Assembly: GCA_016719405.1 (NCBI GenBank)
Contig: JADJZE010000021.1
Coordinates: forward strand, 186,001 to 250,000
Origin: Candidatus Aalborgicola lynettensis
GTDB lineage: Bacteria > Pseudomonadota > Gammaproteobacteria > Burkholderiales > Burkholderiaceae_C
Reading direction: 5' to 3'
Length of the DNA: 64,000 bases
Part shown: positions 49,793 through 58,506 of the stretch, piece by piece
How positions within the stretch are numbered: the stretch's first letter is position 1
Layout: the number at the start of each line of letters is the position of its first letter
The notes under the pieces: generated by a model
What the model saw: only the letters and a program-made list of their open reading frames with translations
Databases searched by the model: none
Told to the model about the DNA's origin: nothing
Translations under genes and position numbers: made by a program

Positions 49793-51199
49793 ATGTTGAA
49801 CCGCAACAGCCAACCCATTGTTGCCATTGCAACGGCCCCTGGCCGGGGTGCGGTGGGTATTGTGCGCATCAGCGGGAAAAATCTGGGGCCGTTTGTGCAC
49901 CACTTGCTTGGACGCACCTTGCTCGCCCGCGAGGCGACGTATCTGCCTTTTTGTGACCGCCAAGGGGTAGCCCTTGACCACGGGTTGGCCCTGTATTTTC
50001 CCGCGCCACACTCATTCACCGGTGAGGACGTACTGGAATTGCAGGCGCACGGTGGCCCTGTGGTATTGCAGCTTCTGCTGGCCCGGTGCCTGGAGGTTGC
50101 AGCCCAGCACGATCCGGTAGGGGGGGCGGTTTGTTTGGACGGCCTTCGTATTGCCCAGCCTGGTGAGTTCACACAACGGGCGTTTCTCAACGACAAAATC
50201 GATTTGGCCCAGGCCGAAGCCATTGCCGACTTGATCGACGCCAGCACAGAGGCCGCTGCGCGCAGTGCCACCCAGTCCTTGTCGGGGGTGTTTTCGCGCG
50301 AAATCAATGCTTTGCGCGACGCATTGATCCATCTGCGCATGCTGGTCGAGGCGACGCTGGATTTTCCGGAGGAAGAGATCGACTTTTTGCAAAAAGCCGA
50401 TGCCCAGGGTCAACTGCATCGCCTGCAGCAGACACTGCACACCATCCTGCAAAAAGCCACGCAAGGTGCTTTGCTGCGCGAAGGCATTACCGTCGTGATT
50501 GCCGGACAGCCCAATGCCGGCAAATCCTCGTTGCTCAATGCCCTTGCAGGGGCAGAACTGGCGATTGTGACTCCCGTTGCAGGCACTACCCGCGACAAGG
50601 TGCAGCAAACTATCCAGATCGAGGGTGTGCCCATCCATGTGGTGGACACTGCTGGACTGCGCGCAAGTGATGACCAAGTGGAGCTAATAGGCATTGCACG
50701 GGCGTGGGAGGCCATAGAAACCGCAGATGCGGTGTTGTTTTTGCACGACCTAACCCGTAAACACGCTATCGATTACATAGCTGGTGACGCCCATATAGCA
50801 AGCGCAATTGGCCAAAAACTCGATGCAAATGTGCCGGTTATTGACGTCTGGAACAAGGTCGATGCCACCGCAGCAGCAGATGCAAATACCGGAGTCATGT
50901 TGTCCGCCAAAACCGGGCAGGGTCTGGATATGCTGCGCCGCAGGTTATTGGAGGTTGTGGGATGGCAGGCGGGGACCGACGGTGTGTACACCGCGCGAGC
51001 CCGTCACGTGCAGGCGCTGCGGCGCGTTGAGAGCCATTTAACCCAGGCGGCAGCCCATTTGTCGGCGCGGGACCAGTTGTTGGACCTGTTGGCCGAAGAA
51101 CTGCGCCTGGGACAACATGCACTGAGTGAAATTACCGGCGAATTTACATCCGACGACCTGCTGGGCGTCATATTTTCAAAATTTTGCATTGGCAAGTAG
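49793..51199 (+). CDS. mnmE: tRNA modification GTPase MnmE
   Basis: This is a 468-residue GTPase that with MnmG makes 5-carboxymethylaminomethyl uridine at tRNA wobble positions. The N-terminal folate-binding domain (IVAIATAPGRGAVGIVRISG), G1 GQPNAGKSSLLNAL, GTTRD, DTAGLR, NKVD (VIDVWNKVD) and the C-terminal CIGK box are all present. Between the DTAG and NKxD motifs, residues HAIDYIAGDAHIASAIGQ are encoded by repeat copy 7 in the same frame as copies 4 and 8. ATG 49793 is preferred over a GTG three codons upstream. Confidence 0.96.
   Translation: MLNRNSQPIVAIATAPGRGAVGIVRISGKNLGPFVHHLLGRTLLAREATYLPFCDRQGVALDHGLALYFPAPHSFTGEDVLELQAHGGPVVLQLLLARCLEVAAQHDPVGGAVCLDGLRIAQPGEFTQRAFLNDKIDLAQAEAIADLIDASTEAAARSATQSLSGVFSREINALRDALIHLRMLVEATLDFPEEEIDFLQKADAQGQLHRLQQTLHTILQKATQGALLREGITVVIAGQPNAGKSSLLNALAGAELAIVTPVAGTTRDKVQQTIQIEGVPIHVVDTAGLRASDDQVELIGIARAWEAIETADAVLFLHDLTRKHAIDYIAGDAHIASAIGQKLDANVPVIDVWNKVDATAAADANTGVMLSAKTGQGLDMLRRRLLEVVGWQAGTDGVYTARARHVQALRRVESHLTQAAAHLSARDQLLDLLAEELRLGQHALSEITGEFTSDDLLGVIFSKFCIGK
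50765..50813 (+). repeat. bipartite palindromic repeat, copy 7 (inside mnmE)
   Basis: The copy reads GCTATCGATTACATAGC, then TGGTGACGCCC and GCAAGCGCAATTGGCC. It is diverged but keeps both landmarks and spacing of the family. It is translated in the I-A-G-D-A frame within the GTPase domain. Confidence 0.55.
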
Positions 51200-51241
51200 C
51201 GTCGCTTACACTGATCGAATTGCCGATTACGAAAGAAGTCG

Positions 51242-51970
51242 ATGTCATTTCTGAGTTGGTTTACAAAAAAGAAGGCCGACGGTCCCGTCGCTGCAGCAGA
51301 AAGTTCCGGACTGGGGCATGTAGATGCCACGGTACCCTTCAATCCTGCCGCTAAGGGTCAATTAAGGGCACCGCTGCAGCCGCCAGATTTCGCAGCCAAC
51401 CGCAAAGGTGAGCGGTTGGAGCGCCGGGAGCAGTTGTACACCGTGGTGCGCGAGTCCTTGACCGCAGCGGGTATTTTGTCTTCCAGCTACAAATTCAAGG
51501 TTTTATCACTGGATTCGCGGGGAAGGCAGTATCTGATCATGATGGATATTGACCGCCGCTATGCCGCTGATACCAGCCGTATGGCCGAGATCGAAGGATT
51601 GGTCGCACACAACGCCAAGTCGCGTCACGACATTCTGGTCACTGCCGTCTATTGGCGCGTCAATGAAACGGTGACTGCGGGTTTGACACGTGTATCGGCT
51701 CCAGCCCCCCTCGCCGCCATGCCCTCACCTGCGCCAACGCCGCCGAACGCTGCAAGTGCTAAACCGCGTTACGAACCTTTGCATGCCGATGAGGTGGCAG
51801 CGTTCAAGCAGGCCTTGGCGTCTGCTTCACCCGCACCATCTCCCGCCGCCCACGGACAGGTGGTGCACTCAGGGCGCCGCAACCCGGCTCCCATGCCCGT
51901 GTTTGAGGATACCCAGATCGACGATAACCGATCGCCACTGAGCGGCACCCAGTACGGAGACCTGCGATAG
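51242..51970 (+). CDS. conserved hypothetical protein
   Basis: I do not recognise this 242-residue protein. It starts with MSFLSWFTKKKADG, a short hydrophobic-basic N-terminus that could touch the membrane. A folded core is likely at about 55-145 (RREQLYTVVRESLTAAGILS, YKFKVLSLDSRGRQYLIMMD, LVAHNAKSRHDILVTAVYW). It is followed by a proline/alanine-rich stretch (PAPLAAMPSPAPTPPNAAS) and an acidic, polar C-terminus. There are no clear catalytic motifs. The gene stands alone between mnmE and the oppositely directed apt. Confidence 0.7.
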   Translation: MSFLSWFTKKKADGPVAAAESSGLGHVDATVPFNPAAKGQLRAPLQPPDFAANRKGERLERREQLYTVVRESLTAAGILSSSYKFKVLSLDSRGRQYLIMMDIDRRYAADTSRMAEIEGLVAHNAKSRHDILVTAVYWRVNETVTAGLTRVSAPAPLAAMPSPAPTPPNAASAKPRYEPLHADEVAAFKQALASASPAPSPAAHGQVVHSGRRNPAPMPVFEDTQIDDNRSPLSGTQYGDLR

Positions 51971-51988
51971 TTGCGCCAGTGGGGCGTT

Positions 51989-52549
51989 TTAGTGCCCGCT
52001 GAAATCAACCAGGGTAAACAAAGGCAGTCCCGACTCGCGGAGTTTATTGGAGCCGCCGAGCTCTGGCAGGTCCACGATGGCTGCGCCTTCCATCACGCGT
52101 GCGCCCAACTTTTCCAGCAGGCGTCGGCCCGCCATCATGGTGCCGCCGGTCGCGATCAGGTCGTCAAGCAAAAGCACACGCTGACCCGGCTGAACCGCAT
52201 CGGTGTGCAGTTCTACCGTCGCACTGCCGTATTCCAGTTCGTAAGTTTCTTCCACCGTCGTGAAGGGCAACTTGCCCTTTTTGCGAATCGGAACGAAACC
52301 GACATTGAGTTCGTAGGCAACCACCGCCCCCAGGATGAATCCACGTGCATCCAAACCAGCCACGACATCCGGACGCATGGCGGGATCCATGTAACGGTGC
52401 ACAAATGCATCGATCAGGATGCGAAAAACCTTGGCGTCTTGCAGCAGCGGAGTGATATCGCGGAATTGAACGCCAGGCGCGGGCCAGTCCGGAACGGTAC
52501 GGATGTGGTCGCGCAGGAATTGATTGACGCTGAGGTGGTGCATGGTCAT
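51989..52549 (-). CDS. apt: adenine phosphoribosyltransferase
   Basis: This 186-residue cytoplasmic enzyme salvages adenine by transfer of phosphoribosyl from PRPP. The PRPP loop VLLLDDLIATGGTMMAG, DARGFILGAVVAYEL and KLPFTTVEETYELEYG are characteristic. Length is normal. It begins at ATG 52549 (MTMHHLSVNQFLRDH), with the second ATG two codons later as an alternative. It lies 54 bases downstream of the antiporter gene's stop, which is on the same strand at lower coordinates than that gene's start; it may be transcribed after it. Confidence 0.95.
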   Translation of the reverse strand: MTMHHLSVNQFLRDHIRTVPDWPAPGVQFRDITPLLQDAKVFRILIDAFVHRYMDPAMRPDVVAGLDARGFILGAVVAYELNVGFVPIRKKGKLPFTTVEETYELEYGSATVELHTDAVQPGQRVLLLDDLIATGGTMMAGRRLLEKLGARVMEGAAIVDLPELGGSNKLRESGLPLFTLVDFSGH

Positions 52550-52603
52550 CCGGATGAAGAGTGAAAGCAGGGCATAGCGTGGAGTGCTGCGGTATTGTGC
52601 GCC

Positions 52604-54589
52604 CTATCCCTTTAAAAGCCGTTGCTCGGCCAGTGCCAACGCATCGGCTTTGCCGAAAAGTACCAAGGTGTCGCCCGCATTCACGACCGTATCTTCTGCA
52701 ATGGTCACGACCTTGCCTTGACTGCGCCGCAAGCTCACGATCCGCACCCCGAGGGTAGCCAGCGCAAAAGAAACCAGCGGTCTCCCAGACAGCTTGGTGC
52801 TGCTGGGTAACGTAATTGTGGTCAGACGTTCGTGTTCCAGTTCGTCGATTGAGTTGTCATCAGCACCATGAAAAAAACCACGCAGCAGGCTGTAGCGGGC
52901 GTCACGCTGGTCTTGCACGATCCGGATCACCCGGCGCATGGGTACACCCACGAGTGCCAGCGCATGGCTGGCCAGCATCAGTGAACCTTCGATAGATTCA
53001 GGCACCACCTCGGTGGCGCCAGCGTGACGCAGTACCTCCAAATTGTGATCGTCTTGGGTGCGGACGATAACGGGCACTTGTGGTGCGTGGGAGCGTGCAT
53101 GGCTGAGAACCCGCAACGCGCCGGGCAAGTCGAGATAGGTAATAACCACAGCGCTGGCCCGGGCCAACCCCGATGCCATCAGTGCCTGCAAGCGTGCCGC
53201 ATCACCAAACACCACGGAATCACCCGCAGCGGTGGCTTGGCGCACCCGATCCGGATCCAGATCCAGTGCCATGTAGGGAATGCCTTCGCGCTCCAGCATG
53301 CGGGCCAGGTTTTGTCCGCACCGTCCATAGCCGCAGATGATGACGTGGCGGCTGGTGTTGATGGACTTGCGCGCGATGGTGGTCATTTGCAGGGACTGTT
53401 GCAGCCAATCGCTGGCTACCAGTTTGAGCACAATACGGTTGCTGTACATCACGATGAAAGGTGTGGCCAACATGGATAGCACCATGCCTGCCAGAATAGG
53501 GTTAAGCAACGCCGGTGTCACCAGGGCGTTTTCTTGTGCCAACGCCAGCAGCACGAAGCCAAATTCACCGGCTTGTGCCAGGTACAAACCGGTGCGCAGC
53601 GAAACCCCGGACGTTGCACCGAGCAGTCTGGAAAGCAAAGCAACCACCATCGCTTTAAAAAGGGTTGGGACCACCAGTAGCAGCAGTACCAGGGGCCAGC
53701 GCTCAATCACCAACCACCAATCCAACTGCATGCCTACGCTGATGAAAAACAAACCCAACAGCACATCGTGAAATGGCCGGATGTCCGTTTCGACCTGGTG
53801 TTTGAATTCGGTTTCCGAAATCAGCATGCCAGCAATAAACGCACCCAAGGCCAAACTCAATCCAGCGCGTTCCGTGAGCCACGCCAAGCCCAAAGTGACG
53901 AACAACAGATTCAGCACAAACAACTCTTCGCTTTTACGACGGGCTACCAAAGTGAGCCACTGGCGCATGATGTGCTGCCCCCCCACCAGTAGCACCGTAA
54001 TGAGCACTGCGGCCTTCAAAGCCGCAAGAGCCAGGGCGCCTAGCAATTCCTCGCCGGGAGCTGCCAGGGCGGGGATCAGTACCAATAAAGGCACCACGGC
54101 CAAATCCTGAAACAGCAAAACACCCATGACCCGCTTGCCATGTTCGGATTCCAGTTCCAGACGTTCCACCATCAACTTGACCACAATGGCGGTGCTGCTC
54201 ATCGCCAATGCGCACGATAAGGCCAGCGCAGCTTGCCACGACATGCTCCAGAGTTGGGGGGTAAATGTGGCGAGTGCCAACATAAACAGCGTAGCTACCA
54301 AAATGGTAACCCCCACCTGCAGCAAGCCGAGCCCGAAAACATGGCGGCGCATGGCGCGCAACTTGGGCAAGTTGAACTCCAGGCCAATGACAAACATCAA
54401 AAACACCACTCCAAATTCTCCGAGGTGGCGTACCCCTTCGGCATTTTTGGAAAGTGCCAACGCATGGGGACCGATGGCAATACCCACGGCCAGATAACCC
54501 AGCATGGGGGGGAGCTTGAAGGATCGGCACGCTACCACGCCCAGTACAGCGGCCAGCAGGTACAACAGCGTAATTTCCAGTGCGGTCAT
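52604..54589 (-). CDS. Kef-type monovalent cation:proton antiporter with TrkA domains
   Basis: This is a 661-residue CPA2 antiporter. Twelve or so membrane helices (about 1-400; GVVFLMFVIGLEFNLPKL, LLFQDLAVVPLLVLIPAL, LGAFIAGMLISETEF) are followed by a TrkA-N Rossmann domain (HVIICGYGRCGQNLARMLE; VVFGDAARLQALMASG) and a TrkA-C domain (about 575-655, GDTLVLFGKADALALAEQ). It resembles YbaL/KefB. K+ efflux under electrophile stress is the known role of relatives. It lies divergent from kdsD with 36 bases between starts. Confidence 0.93.
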   Translation of the reverse strand: MTALEITLLYLLAAVLGVVACRSFKLPPMLGYLAVGIAIGPHALALSKNAEGVRHLGEFGVVFLMFVIGLEFNLPKLRAMRRHVFGLGLLQVGVTILVATLFMLALATFTPQLWSMSWQAALALSCALAMSSTAIVVKLMVERLELESEHGKRVMGVLLFQDLAVVPLLVLIPALAAPGEELLGALALAALKAAVLITVLLVGGQHIMRQWLTLVARRKSEELFVLNLLFVTLGLAWLTERAGLSLALGAFIAGMLISETEFKHQVETDIRPFHDVLLGLFFISVGMQLDWWLVIERWPLVLLLLVVPTLFKAMVVALLSRLLGATSGVSLRTGLYLAQAGEFGFVLLALAQENALVTPALLNPILAGMVLSMLATPFIVMYSNRIVLKLVASDWLQQSLQMTTIARKSINTSRHVIICGYGRCGQNLARMLEREGIPYMALDLDPDRVRQATAAGDSVVFGDAARLQALMASGLARASAVVITYLDLPGALRVLSHARSHAPQVPVIVRTQDDHNLEVLRHAGATEVVPESIEGSLMLASHALALVGVPMRRVIRIVQDQRDARYSLLRGFFHGADDNSIDELEHERLTTITLPSSTKLSGRPLVSFALATLGVRIVSLRRSQGKVVTIAEDTVVNAGDTLVLFGKADALALAEQRLLKG

Positions 54590-54625
54590 GGAGCGATACT
54601 AGCAAGAGAAGTGGGGCTCTATAAA

Positions 54626-55636
54626 ATGCACCAAATGACCTATGCCACAACGCCGCAAATGCCCAAGTCCGCGCAACGCGCCATTGCACTCGCACAGGAG
54701 ACGTTTGATATTGAGGCCGCGGCTGTACTGGGGCTTAAAGAACGGGTCGGCGCACCGTTTGCACAAGCAGTTTCCATGGTGTTGGCCATCCAGGGGCGCG
54801 TGGTCGTGATGGGGATGGGCAAGAGCGGGCATATCGGACGCAAAATTGCCGCAACCTTGGCATCAACGGGAACACCCGCCATGTTCGTGCACCCGGCAGA
54901 GGCCAGCCATGGCGATCTGGGGATGATCACCGCAGGTGATCTGGTATTGGCCATTTCCAATAGCGGAGAATCCCAGGAAATGGCCGCCATACTGCCGGTT
55001 CTCAAACGCTTGGGAGCGCCCGTGGTGGCGATGACGGGCAATGCACAATCGACCATGGCGCAGCACGCAGACCTGTGGCTGGACACTGCGGTGGATAAGG
55101 AAGCATGCCCGCTCAATTTGGCCCCCACGGCCAGCACTACCGCGCAACTCGCGTTGGGCGACGCGCTCGCGGTAGCCTTGCTGGATGCGCGGGGGTTTCG
55201 GGCAGAGGACTTTGCCCGCTCCCACCCAGGCGGTGCATTGGGCCGCAAATTGCTGACCCATGTGACAGACGTTATGCGTTCTGGAGACGCAGTACCGCGG
55301 GTTCACCCTGAAGCAACATTCAGTGCGTTGATGCGCGAAATGAGCGACAAGGGGTTGGGTGCCACGGCGGTGGTGGATGCCGACGACCATGTGCTGGGTG
55401 TTTTTACCGATGGTGATTTGCGCCGTCTGGTTGAGCAGGGCGTGGACTTGCGCGCCAAAACAGCGCAGGAGGTCATGCACCGTTCCCCCTGCACCATCGG
55501 TATGCATGCCCTTGCCGTAGAGGCGGCCGATTTGATGGAAAGTCGGCGCATTACCAGTGTCCTGGTTGTGGATGCGAATGGCCTCCTGTGTGGGGCGCTC
55601 AATAGCAATGATTTAATGCGGGCCAAAGTGATATGA
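54626..55636 (+). CDS. kdsD: arabinose-5-phosphate isomerase KdsD
   Basis: This is a 336-residue enzyme that makes D-arabinose 5-phosphate for KDO synthesis. The SIS domain contains VVVMGMGKSGHIGRKIAATL, HPAEASHGDLGM and SNSGESQEM; two CBS domains follow (about 215-330; TDVMRSGDAVPRVHPEAT, AVDAADL-type LAVEAADLMESRRITSVLVV). An alternative start at 54635 gives MTYATTPQ. The stop overlaps the kdsC start by four bases. Confidence 0.96.
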   Translation: MHQMTYATTPQMPKSAQRAIALAQETFDIEAAAVLGLKERVGAPFAQAVSMVLAIQGRVVVMGMGKSGHIGRKIAATLASTGTPAMFVHPAEASHGDLGMITAGDLVLAISNSGESQEMAAILPVLKRLGAPVVAMTGNAQSTMAQHADLWLDTAVDKEACPLNLAPTASTTAQLALGDALAVALLDARGFRAEDFARSHPGGALGRKLLTHVTDVMRSGDAVPRVHPEATFSALMREMSDKGLGATAVVDADDHVLGVFTDGDLRRLVEQGVDLRAKTAQEVMHRSPCTIGMHALAVEAADLMESRRITSVLVVDANGLLCGALNSNDLMRAKVI

Positions 55637-56220
55637 AAGACGAGGCCCTGCTATCCGCGACGGGATTGCCGGTTTTGGCCCCAGCGCGGCATATCGACCC
55701 GGAGTTGCTGCTTCAGGCACAAACCGTCCAGGTAGTGTTTTTCGATGTGGATGGCGTTTTGACAGATGGTGGTTTGTTTTTTTCTGAGTCGGGCGAAACT
55801 CTAAAGCGGTTTAACACACTGGATGGGCACGGACTCAAAATGTTGCAGCAGTCGGGCATAACCCCGGTCGTTATCACCGGGCGCGATTCACTGCCGTTGC
55901 GTGTGCGCTTGCAGGCGCTGGGTATCACGCACGCGCATTTTGGTACCGAAGATAAACGTCCAGCCGCCGAACAAACCTTGGCCGCATTGGGCATGAACTG
56001 GAAGCAGGCCGCCGCCATGGGGGATGACTGGCCGGATCTGCCGATGATGCGCCGCTGCATCTTCAGCGCGGCACCTGCCAATGCCCATCTGGAGGTGCGT
56101 AGGATTGCGACCTATACCACTACATCGCAAGGCGGTCATGGTGCGGTACGCGAATTTTGCGACCTGCTCATGGTGGCCACTGGCCGCTATGCCACTTTGC
56201 TTGAACACTACAGTCGCTGA
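55633..56220 (+). CDS. kdsC: KDO-8-phosphate phosphatase KdsC
   Basis: This 195-residue HAD-family enzyme removes phosphate from KDO 8-phosphate. Motif I FFDVDGVLTDGGLFFSESGE, motif II VVITGRDS and motif IV AAMGDDWPDLPMM are present. It is in the kdsD-kdsC-lptC operon and overlaps lptC by one base (TGATG). Confidence 0.96.
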   Translation: MKDEALLSATGLPVLAPARHIDPELLLQAQTVQVVFFDVDGVLTDGGLFFSESGETLKRFNTLDGHGLKMLQQSGITPVVITGRDSLPLRVRLQALGITHAHFGTEDKRPAAEQTLAALGMNWKQAAAMGDDWPDLPMMRRCIFSAAPANAHLEVRRIATYTTTSQGGHGAVREFCDLLMVATGRYATLLEHYSR

Positions 56221-56831
56221 TGTATTTTCTCAAAGATCTGTGGGATCGTTTTTTGCTTTACCTGCCCTTGGCTTTAATGGCTTTGCTTGCACTGGGGACG
56301 TATTGGCTGGTGCGCACCACACCAGAGTCCACCGGGGCAACTGTCACGCCGACGCAAAGCCATGATCCGGACTATTTCATGAATGATTTCTCGGTACGAA
56401 CGTTTGATGCATCGGGGCGCGTCCGTACGGAGGTTGTGGGTGATACGGCGCGCCACTACCCGGATACCCAGGTAATCGAAATTGACGCCATCCGGGTGCG
56501 CTCATTTGACGTCCAGGGTCGCTTGACGATCGCTAGCGCGCGCCAAGGTGTAACCAATGATGATTCTTCAGAGTTGCAATTGATCGGTAATGCGGTAGTG
56601 GTGCAGGAGGCGCAAACCAGCCCGGCTGGCAAAACCACCCCGCGCATGGAGTACCGGGGCGAGTTTTTGCACGCTTTCTTGAACACCGAGCAAATCAAAT
56701 CCCACAAGCCGGTGGAGTTGTTGCGCGGAAGTGACCGGTTTAGCGCCGATACGCTCGACTTTGACAACATTGAGCAAGTACTGCAATTGCGAGGGCGTGT
56801 ACGCGGTACGCTGGTCCCCAAAGCCCACTGA
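56220..56831 (+). CDS. lptC: LPS export ABC transporter periplasmic protein LptC
   Basis: This is a 203-residue bitopic protein: an N-terminal helix (FLLYLPLALMALLALGTYWL) and a periplasmic beta-jellyroll (YFMNDFSVRTFDASGRVRTE, GDTARHYPDTQVIEIDAIRV, AVVVQEAQTSPAGKTTPRME). It receives lipopolysaccharide from LptBFG and passes it to LptA. The expected lptA and lptB are not next to it in this window; an SDR gene and a terminator follow. Confidence 0.93.
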   Translation: MYFLKDLWDRFLLYLPLALMALLALGTYWLVRTTPESTGATVTPTQSHDPDYFMNDFSVRTFDASGRVRTEVVGDTARHYPDTQVIEIDAIRVRSFDVQGRLTIASARQGVTNDDSSELQLIGNAVVVQEAQTSPAGKTTPRMEYRGEFLHAFLNTEQIKSHKPVELLRGSDRFSADTLDFDNIEQVLQLRGRVRGTLVPKAH

Positions 56832-56849
56832 ACACTCTGAAAGGTTCGT

Positions 56850-57626
56850 ATGTCCAAGCTGGTATTGATCACTGGCGCGTCCAGTGGAATCGGGCAAGCC
56901 ATGGCCTGGCGGTTTTACCAAGCGGGTTATTCCCTGGCATTGGTTGCGCGGCGCACGCAGGACATCCAGACGTGGGCCAAGGAAAAGTCGTTGACTGCAC
57001 AGCGCTTCCAGATTTACAGCGCCGATGTGTCGTCGATTGACAGTATTGTTGCGGCTGCCCAGCAGTGTTTGGAGCGCCAAGGGGTGCCCGACGTGGTGAT
57101 TGCCAATGCCGGCATCAGCATTGGGATGGACAGTGCAGAGCGCCAAGACCTGGATGTGATGGCACGCACATTTGCAACCAACAACACCGGTTTGGCCGCC
57201 ACCTTCCATGCCTTTATTGCGCCCATGGTCCAGCGCGGCTCCGGGCAGTTGGTGGGCATTGGCAGCGTGGCTGGTATTCGGGGGTTGCCCGGACATGGCG
57301 CCTATTGCGCCAGCAAGGCCGCTGTCATTGCGTATTGCGAAAGTCTGCGGGGTGAGTTGCGTCACCATGGGGTTCAGGTGGTGACCATTTGCCCGGGCTA
57401 TATTGATACCCCACTAACGCAGAAGAACCGTTACGCCATGCCATTCCTGATGCCGGCAGAGGCCTTCGCCGACAAGGCTTTTTTAGCCATCGAGGGCGGT
57501 GTGAGCTACCGCGTGATTCCTTGGCAGATGGGTGTGGTCGCTAAATTGCTGCGTGTGCTGCCCAATGCGCTGTTGGATCGGGTTCTCGCTGGGCGTCCCC
57601 GCAAACACCGCAGCAACGAAGTGTGA
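56850..57626 (+). CDS. SDR-family oxidoreductase
   Basis: This is a 258-residue short-chain dehydrogenase. Nucleotide-binding TGASSGIGQAMAWRFY, NAG in VVIANAGISIG, catalytic Ser in VGIGSVAG and YxxxK in GAYCASKAAVIAYCE are visible. A C-terminal hydrophobic part (PWQMGVVAKLLRVLPNALLD) suggests membrane association. It lies 18 bases after lptC and is probably in the same transcript, which ends at the terminator immediately downstream. The substrate is unknown. Confidence 0.92.
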   Translation: MSKLVLITGASSGIGQAMAWRFYQAGYSLALVARRTQDIQTWAKEKSLTAQRFQIYSADVSSIDSIVAAAQQCLERQGVPDVVIANAGISIGMDSAERQDLDVMARTFATNNTGLAATFHAFIAPMVQRGSGQLVGIGSVAGIRGLPGHGAYCASKAAVIAYCESLRGELRHHGVQVVTICPGYIDTPLTQKNRYAMPFLMPAEAFADKAFLAIEGGVSYRVIPWQMGVVAKLLRVLPNALLDRVLAGRPRKHRSNEV

Positions 57627-57635
57627 GTCGGGCAA

Positions 57636-57662
57636 CAAAAAAGGACCCTCAGGTCCTTTTTT
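57636..57662. terminator. bidirectional rho-independent terminator
   Basis: AAAAAAGGACC-CTCA-GGTCCTTTTTT is a symmetric hairpin with A- and T-runs on both sides. It serves the rightward kds/lpt/SDR operon and the leftward RRM gene. Confidence 0.93.
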
Positions 57663-57688
57663 GCTTGCTATGAATTCAGGGTAACTGC

Positions 57689-58105
57689 TTAGTAGCTGTT
57701 ACGGCCACCGCCGTAACCGCCGCCGCCGCCACCACCGCTGCGGCCACCACCAGCGCCACCGCCGTAACCGCCGCCGCCACCACCACCGTAGCCGCCACCA
57801 CCACCGCTACGGCCGCCACCGCCGAAACCACCGCCACCAGAGCGGGGAGGACGTGCTTCCATAGGACGCGCTTCGTTAACGACCAAACCGCGGCCGCCGA
57901 ACTGTTGACCATTCATGCCATTGATAGCGGCTTGTGCTTCCGCATCGCTGCCCATTTCAACAAAGCCGAAGCCTTTGGAGCGACCGGTGTCGCGCTCCAT
58001 CATGACTTTGGCGCTGGAAACGGAACCGTGTGCTGCAAAAGCTTGTTGCAGGTCTTCGTCACGGAAAGAATAAGGCAGGTTGCCTACGTAAAGTTTGTTG
58101 CCCAT
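57689..58105 (-). CDS. RRM RNA-binding protein with glycine-rich tail
   Basis: This is a 138-residue protein with one RRM (about 3-82): RNP2 LYVGNLPYSF and RNP1 SKGFGFVEM. The tail (about 90-138) is nearly pure Gly with Arg, Ser and Tyr (GGGGRSGGGGGYGG), as in cold-inducible RNA-binding proteins of bacteria and plants. It probably acts as an RNA chaperone. The start follows GAGGAG. A leader of about 150 bases upstream (58106-58260) holds no gene and may carry thermal control, but no defined structure is claimed. Confidence 0.93.
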   Translation of the reverse strand: MGNKLYVGNLPYSFRDEDLQQAFAAHGSVSSAKVMMERDTGRSKGFGFVEMGSDAEAQAAINGMNGQQFGGRGLVVNEARPMEARPPRSGGGGFGGGGRSGGGGGYGGGGGGGYGGGAGGGRSGGGGGGGYGGGRNSY

Positions 58106-58266
58106 AAAGGACTCCTCAAAATAACTCGAAACGCGATGGAGTCCAAACCCGCAATCAACAAACCAATGAAGACTTAAAGCAGACGCGAAACTGGCAAATC
58201 ACCGCAAACCCGTACACCGAAATTTCGGCAATACAGGACAATTATGCGGCATTTTGGGTGAGCTTC

Positions 58267-58506
58267 CTAAAATTTCTTTTCCTCCGACGCGGTGGTGCGG
58301 ATGGATTCATCGGGTCCGGTGTAGTTACGCCACTGGCGTAAACCGTTGCGCATCGTCAGCATTTGGTTTTCAAATCGAGGGCAGGCATCGCAAATAGCCA
58401 TGTGAATGCGCAAAGCCAATCGATCGGCCAAGCTCAATACCCGGTCTTCGCGGGCCACCAAAATTGTTGCTACTTCGCGACAAGTTCGCATCAATGGGAG
58501 TGTCAT
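58267..58506 (-). CDS. zinc-finger anti-sigma factor
   Basis: This is a 79-residue protein with a zinc-binding H-x3-C-x2-C motif (RIHMAICDACPRFENQM), typical of ZAS-type anti-sigma proteins. Its start overlaps the stop of the sigma gene (ATGA), so both are made in a fixed ratio. The frame extends further upstream but inside the sigma gene. It is likely to hold the adjacent ECF sigma factor inactive until metal or redox stress. Confidence 0.85.
   Translation of the reverse strand: MTLPLMRTCREVATILVAREDRVLSLADRLALRIHMAICDACPRFENQMLTMRNGLRQWRNYTGPDESIRTTASEEKKF

Noticed and set aside
57676..57912. Val/Ala-rich minus frame that looks like membrane repeats
   Set aside because: It is the second frame of the glycine-rich tail codons of the RRM protein; GGC/GGT repeats read as Ala/Val.
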